A DNA stretch of 36,762 bases, taken from Hyphomicrobiales bacterium (GTDB lineage Bacteria > Pseudomonadota > Alphaproteobacteria > Rhizobiales > Beijerinckiaceae). The DNA lies in assembly GCA_947455725.1 (NCBI GenBank), contig CANGPL010000024.1:1-36762 (forward strand). The letters run 5' to 3'. Within the stretch, counting starts at the first letter, position 1, and each line of letters opens with the position of its first letter. This document shows positions 33,606 to 36,762 of the stretch, one piece after another. Position numbers and translations under genes: made by a program. The notes beneath the pieces are model-generated. The model had not been told where the DNA came from. It made no database searches and saw only the letters and a program-made list of their open reading frames with translations.

Positions 33606-36415
33606 TGACCCACTCCAAGGTTTTTGAGCGTCGGGAATTGCGGACTGCTGATATTGGATTGATCGGATGCTTTCTCGACCCGCACGCGCAAATCATACCA
33701 TGCGGCTTGGCCGGTTACCGGATCGCTGTTGGAGAAGCGATAACCGCCTTCGCGCTCGGGTAAGAGATCGGAGATCAAATGATTGAGCAAGAAGCCTTGC
33801 TTGGCTTCGGGCGCATCTTTTTTTAAGCCCCATGTGCCGGAACGTTTGCCGATGGCGTTCCATGTCCAGACGGTGTCGGGATTTACGCCATTCATGAGTT
33901 TGGCTTGGCCTTTGATCTGGCCGTGATGCGAGGTGACGGTGACCCAATCGCCATCAACAATACCAAGCGCGTGCGCGCGTCCTTTGGCGATATAAAGCCA
34001 GTTGCGACCGAGGATTTGACGCAGCCATGAATTTTGTGAGCCCCATGCGTGATACATTGCCATCGGCCGTTGCGTGACAGCGTGCATGGGGAAGGATTTT
34101 TCATCGATCCGTTCGCCTTCAAAGGGCGGATACCAGAAGGGGATCGGATCAAAGGCTTCGATGATGCGGGCGCGGTGACCATCGGGCGGTTGAATGGCGC
34201 CGTGGCCTTCTGCCGCTAAACGGAATTTCTGCAAGGGCTCGCAATAAAGCTGGTGGATGATCGGCTCGGGCTTACCGATGAGGCCAAAGCCGGTGGCCCA
34301 TTCGAGATAGGCTTTATTGACATGCTTGAAATATTTCTGCTCGTCCGGCAGCTCGTAAAACCAATGACAGCCATTATCGATATAGGCTTGCAACTGGTTC
34401 GGGTTGGGTGCGCCTTTGCCCGATTGCGTGCCATCCGCGCCGCGAAAGCCTGCGAGCGGGCCAACGCCCGGTGCGCGTTCATGGTTGACGATGTAATCGG
34501 GATAACCGCCGGGATAGCGCGCGTTACCTTCTGGCGTCATCATACCGGGAAGTTTGAGGCGCGCGCCTAGATCAAGCAGCACGGTTTGAAACGCGCGGAC
34601 ATCGCGCTCGGGTTCGACCACTGGCTGACGGATGGAATCGGCTGGGCCATCGGCTTCCGAAATCGGGCGATCGAGGAGCGAGATGCAGTCCCAGCGTTCG
34701 AGATAGGTTGTGTCGGGCAGAATGAGATCGGCGTAATGCACCATCTCGGAGGCGTAAGCATCGGAGTAGATGATTTTAGGGATCACGTAATCGCCGGTTG
34801 TTTCATCTTTGGCGGTGAGATGTTTGAGCGTGTCGGGGATGTTCATCGCCGAATTCCAGCTCATATTCGCCATATACATGAAGAGCACATCAATGCCGTA
34901 TGGGTCGCGATTGGCGGCGTTGGTGATAACCATATGCATCATGCCGTGGGCAGCAATCGGCGCGTCCCATGAATAGGCTTTGTCGATGCGTTGTGGCTTG
35001 CCTTCCGCCGAGAGCAGCAAATCTTCAGGCCCCGTGACAAAGCCGAGCGGCGGGCCTGGGAGAGGCTCGCCGGGCCAGATTTGATCGGGCTTGCCGGTGG
35101 GTTTGATATGCGGCGGAATGGGGCGCGGATAGGGCGCCTTGTAGCGGAAGCCACCGGGCGTATCGATTGTGCCGAGCATGATTTGTAGCAAGTGAATCGC
35201 GCGGCAGGTTTGAAAGCCATTGGCATGAGCCGAGATGCCGCGCATCGCGTGCATGGCGACGGGGCGGCCGATCATTTTTTCATGGCGACGACCGGTGAAA
35301 TCCGTCCATGGCACATCGAGTGTAACGGTTTCTTTGAAGGCCACATGGGCGAGTTCTGCCGCGATACGACGGATCGTATCGGCGGGAACGCCGCAGCGCT
35401 CGGTGACAGCATCAGGCGCGTTTTCAGGCGCGAGATAACGCTCGGCGATGAGCTGGAAGGAAGTGGCGACGTTACGCCCATCAGGGAGCGTGAAGCGGCC
35501 CATAAGCGCGCGTGCGGCGTTGTGATCCGTGCTTGATACGGGCGCTTTTTTGTGCGCGTCCCAGACAAGCGTATCGCCGTTTTCATCGCGCGCGAAAAGA
35601 CCGTGATCGGCTGCGCCTTTGTTATCGATGACGAGCCATGGCGAATTGGTGTAACGGTTTAAATAATCGCCATCGATTTGGCCGGCATTTAAGAGTTCAT
35701 GGATGATCGCGCCGACGAATAATCCATCGGTGCCGGGACGAACGCCAACCCATTCATCGGCAATCGCCGAATATCCCGTTTTGATCGGGTTGATGGAGAC
35801 GAATTTCGCGCCACGTTTTTTGAGTTTTCCAAGGCCTGCTTTGATCGGGTTTGAGCCATGGTCTTCGGCCACTCCAAAGAGCAGAAAATATTTTGTGTGC
35901 TTCCAATCCGGTTCGCCAAATTCCCAAAAGGAGCCACCGAAGGTATAAAGCCCCGCGGCCGCCATGTTGACCGAGCAAAAGCCGCCATGCGCTGCGTAAT
36001 TCGGTGTACCGAATTGGGTGGCCCACCAGCCGGTTAGACCTTGGCTTTGATCGCGGCCTGTGAAGAAGGCGAGTTTTTTGGGATCAGATTTGCGGACATC
36101 GCTTAGCCAAGAAGTGGCGGTTTGAAGCGCTTCTTCCCATTCAATCTCGCGGAACTCGCCCGAGCCGCGTTCGCCGACGCGGATCAGAGGCTTTGAGAGA
36201 CGGCCCGGGGAATAATGCTGCTTGATACCTGCCGCACCTTTGCCGCAGATGACGCCTTTATTGACGGGGTGATCGCGGTTGCCGTCGATATAGGTGACGG
36301 TGCCATCTTTGAGATAGACTTTAATGCCGCAGCGACACGCGCACATATAGCATGTGGTGGTTTTGATCTCGTCCCATGTTTTGGGCGAGCGGGCGACAGC
36401 AGGTTCAGAGGCCAT
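33602..36415 (-). CDS. soeA: Sulfite dehydrogenase (quinone) molybdenum subunit SoeA
   Basis: Catalytic subunit of a three-part molybdoenzyme that oxidises sulfite to sulfate on the cytoplasmic side and feeds electrons to quinone. The 937-residue protein starts with a 4Fe-4S site, C22-x2-C25-x3-C29-x27-C57, in TTCYMCACRCGIKV ... GVICGKG. It then has the SoeA-typical FFTGRDQSQGLTGWWATQFG, the AAHGGFCSVNMAAAG segment with a possible molybdenum-ligand cysteine (C147), and the MMHMVITNAANRDPYGID and QILGRNWLYIAKGRAHALG regions of the molybdopterin-binding domains. No Tat signal precedes the cluster, unlike periplasmic PhsA/PsrA or DmsA. The operon order A-B-C and partner types match SoeABC of purple sulfur bacteria and roseobacters, where it removes sulfite from sulfur or sulfonate breakdown. 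GAGG lies before the ATG. Confidence 0.87.
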   Translation of the reverse strand: MASEPAVARSPKTWDEIKTTTCYMCACRCGIKVYLKDGTVTYIDGNRDHPVNKGVICGKGAAGIKQHYSPGRLSKPLIRVGERGSGEFREIEWEEALQTATSWLSDVRKSDPKKLAFFTGRDQSQGLTGWWATQFGTPNYAAHGGFCSVNMAAAGLYTFGGSFWEFGEPDWKHTKYFLLFGVAEDHGSNPIKAGLGKLKKRGAKFVSINPIKTGYSAIADEWVGVRPGTDGLFVGAIIHELLNAGQIDGDYLNRYTNSPWLVIDNKGAADHGLFARDENGDTLVWDAHKKAPVSSTDHNAARALMGRFTLPDGRNVATSFQLIAERYLAPENAPDAVTERCGVPADTIRRIAAELAHVAFKETVTLDVPWTDFTGRRHEKMIGRPVAMHAMRGISAHANGFQTCRAIHLLQIMLGTIDTPGGFRYKAPYPRPIPPHIKPTGKPDQIWPGEPLPGPPLGFVTGPEDLLLSAEGKPQRIDKAYSWDAPIAAHGMMHMVITNAANRDPYGIDVLFMYMANMSWNSAMNIPDTLKHLTAKDETTGDYVIPKIIYSDAYASEMVHYADLILPDTTYLERWDCISLLDRPISEADGPADSIRQPVVEPERDVRAFQTVLLDLGARLKLPGMMTPEGNARYPGGYPDYIVNHERAPGVGPLAGFRGADGTQSGKGAPNPNQLQAYIDNGCHWFYELPDEQKYFKHVNKAYLEWATGFGLIGKPEPIIHQLYCEPLQKFRLAAEGHGAIQPPDGHRARIIEAFDPIPFWYPPFEGERIDEKSFPMHAVTQRPMAMYHAWGSQNSWLRQILGRNWLYIAKGRAHALGIVDGDWVTVTSHHGQIKGQAKLMNGVNPDTVWTWNAIGKRSGTWGLKKDAPEAKQGFLLNHLISDLLPEREGGYRFSNSDPVTGQAAWYDLRVRVEKASDQSNISSPQFPTLKNLGVGQ

Positions 36416-36474
36416 GCTTGCCTCTTGTCTCGACGCGCGTGGATCGAGGCTGTTTCACGTATTGTCTCCGCCCG

Positions 36475-36500
36475 TAAAATACAGAATCATTTGTATTTTA
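36475..36500. promoter_or_regulatory. Candidate operator: perfect 9-8-9 inverted repeat upstream of soeA
   Basis: TAAAATACA (36475-36483) and TGTATTTTA (36492-36500) are perfect inverted copies around an 8-base spacer, about 60-85 bases before the soeA ATG. The AT-rich dyad stands out against its GC-rich surroundings and overlaps where a promoter would be expected. The shape suits a dimeric helix-turn-helix regulator; GntR-like is a guess. It lacks the GC-rich stem and T-run of a terminator for the ggt gene that ends at 36561. Confidence 0.6.
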
Positions 36501-36560
36501 TGGCATGCTGGAGCAGCCGCGGCATGGGGCCAACCGTAGAACGAACTATGGACAGGTGGA

Positions 36561-36762
36561 TTACTCGCCGATGGCTTTACCGGCGGGCCTGCGGGAATCA
36601 TTGGCGCCATAGACAAAACCGGCCCGCATTTTGCCCGATAGCGCCATATCGGCCACGGCAGCGCTGGCATTGGCATCTGGCTTTGGCTGGCCTACCGCAA
36701 TGGCGGCTACTGCGCCCCATTGGCCTTGCTCGGTAATTTTATAGCCCATGGCTTCGAGCTTC
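36561..36762 (-). CDS. ggt: Gamma-glutamyltranspeptidase, C-terminal end (cut by window edge)
   Basis: Only the last 66 or so codons are inside the window; the start lies beyond base 36762. The peptide (KLEAMGYKI ... QWGAVAAIAV ... MRAGFVYGANDSRRPAGKAIGE) matches the end of the small subunit of gamma-glutamyltransferases, where LExLGH, a GAVxAI helix and YGASDPRRxGxAxG close the fold. Here the usual ASDPRR reads ANDSRR. These Ntn-hydrolases cleave glutathione and other gamma-glutamyl compounds, usually in the periplasm. It precedes the soe operon on the same strand with 145 bases between, including the dyad. Confidence 0.8.
   Translation of the reverse strand, partial: KLEAMGYKITEQGQWGAVAAIAVGQPKPDANASAAVADMALSGKMRAGFVYGANDSRRPAGKAIGE

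Noticed and set aside
31931-36415. Reading the molybdoenzyme operon as a DMSO, thiosulfate or polysulfide reductase
   Set aside because: There is no Tat signal on the large subunit, and the GRDQSQGLTGWW and AAHGGFCSVNM segments with matching B and C subunits fit SoeABC better.

Overview
The window looks like chromosomal DNA from an alphaproteobacterium. This rests on gene content rather than on any marker gene: a thiO-thiS-thiG-thiE cluster of the rhizobial type, a SoeABC-type sulfite dehydrogenase, frequent GTG/TTG starts and densely packed, translationally coupled operons. I cannot place the genus. There is no rRNA, tRNA, insertion sequence, integrase or CRISPR array in the window.

Layout. 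(1) Bases 1-560 are the 5' part of a malate synthase gene (minus strand), cut by the window edge. (2) Bases 624-4972 are a thiamin locus. A CytX-type hydroxymethylpyrimidine permease (minus) and thiOSGE (plus) diverge from a shared control region, and each carries its own TPP riboswitch. thiC and thiD are not in the window. (3) Bases 4987-28877 are a large surface-polysaccharide locus on both strands. The minus-strand arm has an unusual 909-aa exported protein, a WbpA/TviB-type UDP-GlcNAc 6-dehydrogenase and a GT4 glycosyltransferase. The long plus-strand arm has wbpB-, wbpD- and wbpE-like genes, an epimerase plus a second DegT-type aminotransferase, a methyltransferase, two AsnB-type amidotransferases, a hexapeptide acyltransferase, two more glycosyltransferases, a PglK-like ABC flippase, a YdcF-like protein and a DUF2334 deacetylase. 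A further GT4 gene and a UDP-glucuronate 4-epimerase lie on the minus strand at its end. (4) Bases 29000-31927 hold a two-gene unit: a lambda-crystallin/L-gulonate-dehydrogenase-like enzyme and a TMADH/FadH-like iron-sulfur flavoprotein. (5) Bases 31931-36415 hold soeABC on the minus strand, with a perfect 9-8-9 dyad upstream. (6) The end of a gamma-glutamyltranspeptidase gene closes the window.

How the genes fit together. WbpA, WbpB, WbpE and WbpD homologues together make up the route from UDP-GlcNAc to UDP-2,3-diacetamido-2,3-dideoxy-glucuronic acid, although the genes are scattered over about 15 kb and on both strands. With two glutamine-dependent AsnB-like amidotransferases in the same locus, the simplest inference is a glycan whose diacetamido-uronic acid carboxyls are converted to uronamides. 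A second modified sugar probably comes from the adjacent epimerase, aminotransferase and methyltransferase. Export would use the ABC flippase. No initiating phosphoglycosyl transferase, Wzy polymerase or Wzz is visible, so these must lie elsewhere or the glycan is a short lipid-linked oligosaccharide.

The most interesting items are the amidated-uronate glycan locus, the 909-aa exported deacetylase-like protein, the paired TPP riboswitches with a possible ribosome-binding-site-sequestering platform, three palindromic elements (10439-10493, 15418-15475, 36475-36500), and the uncharacterised 29000-31927 oxidoreductase pair.
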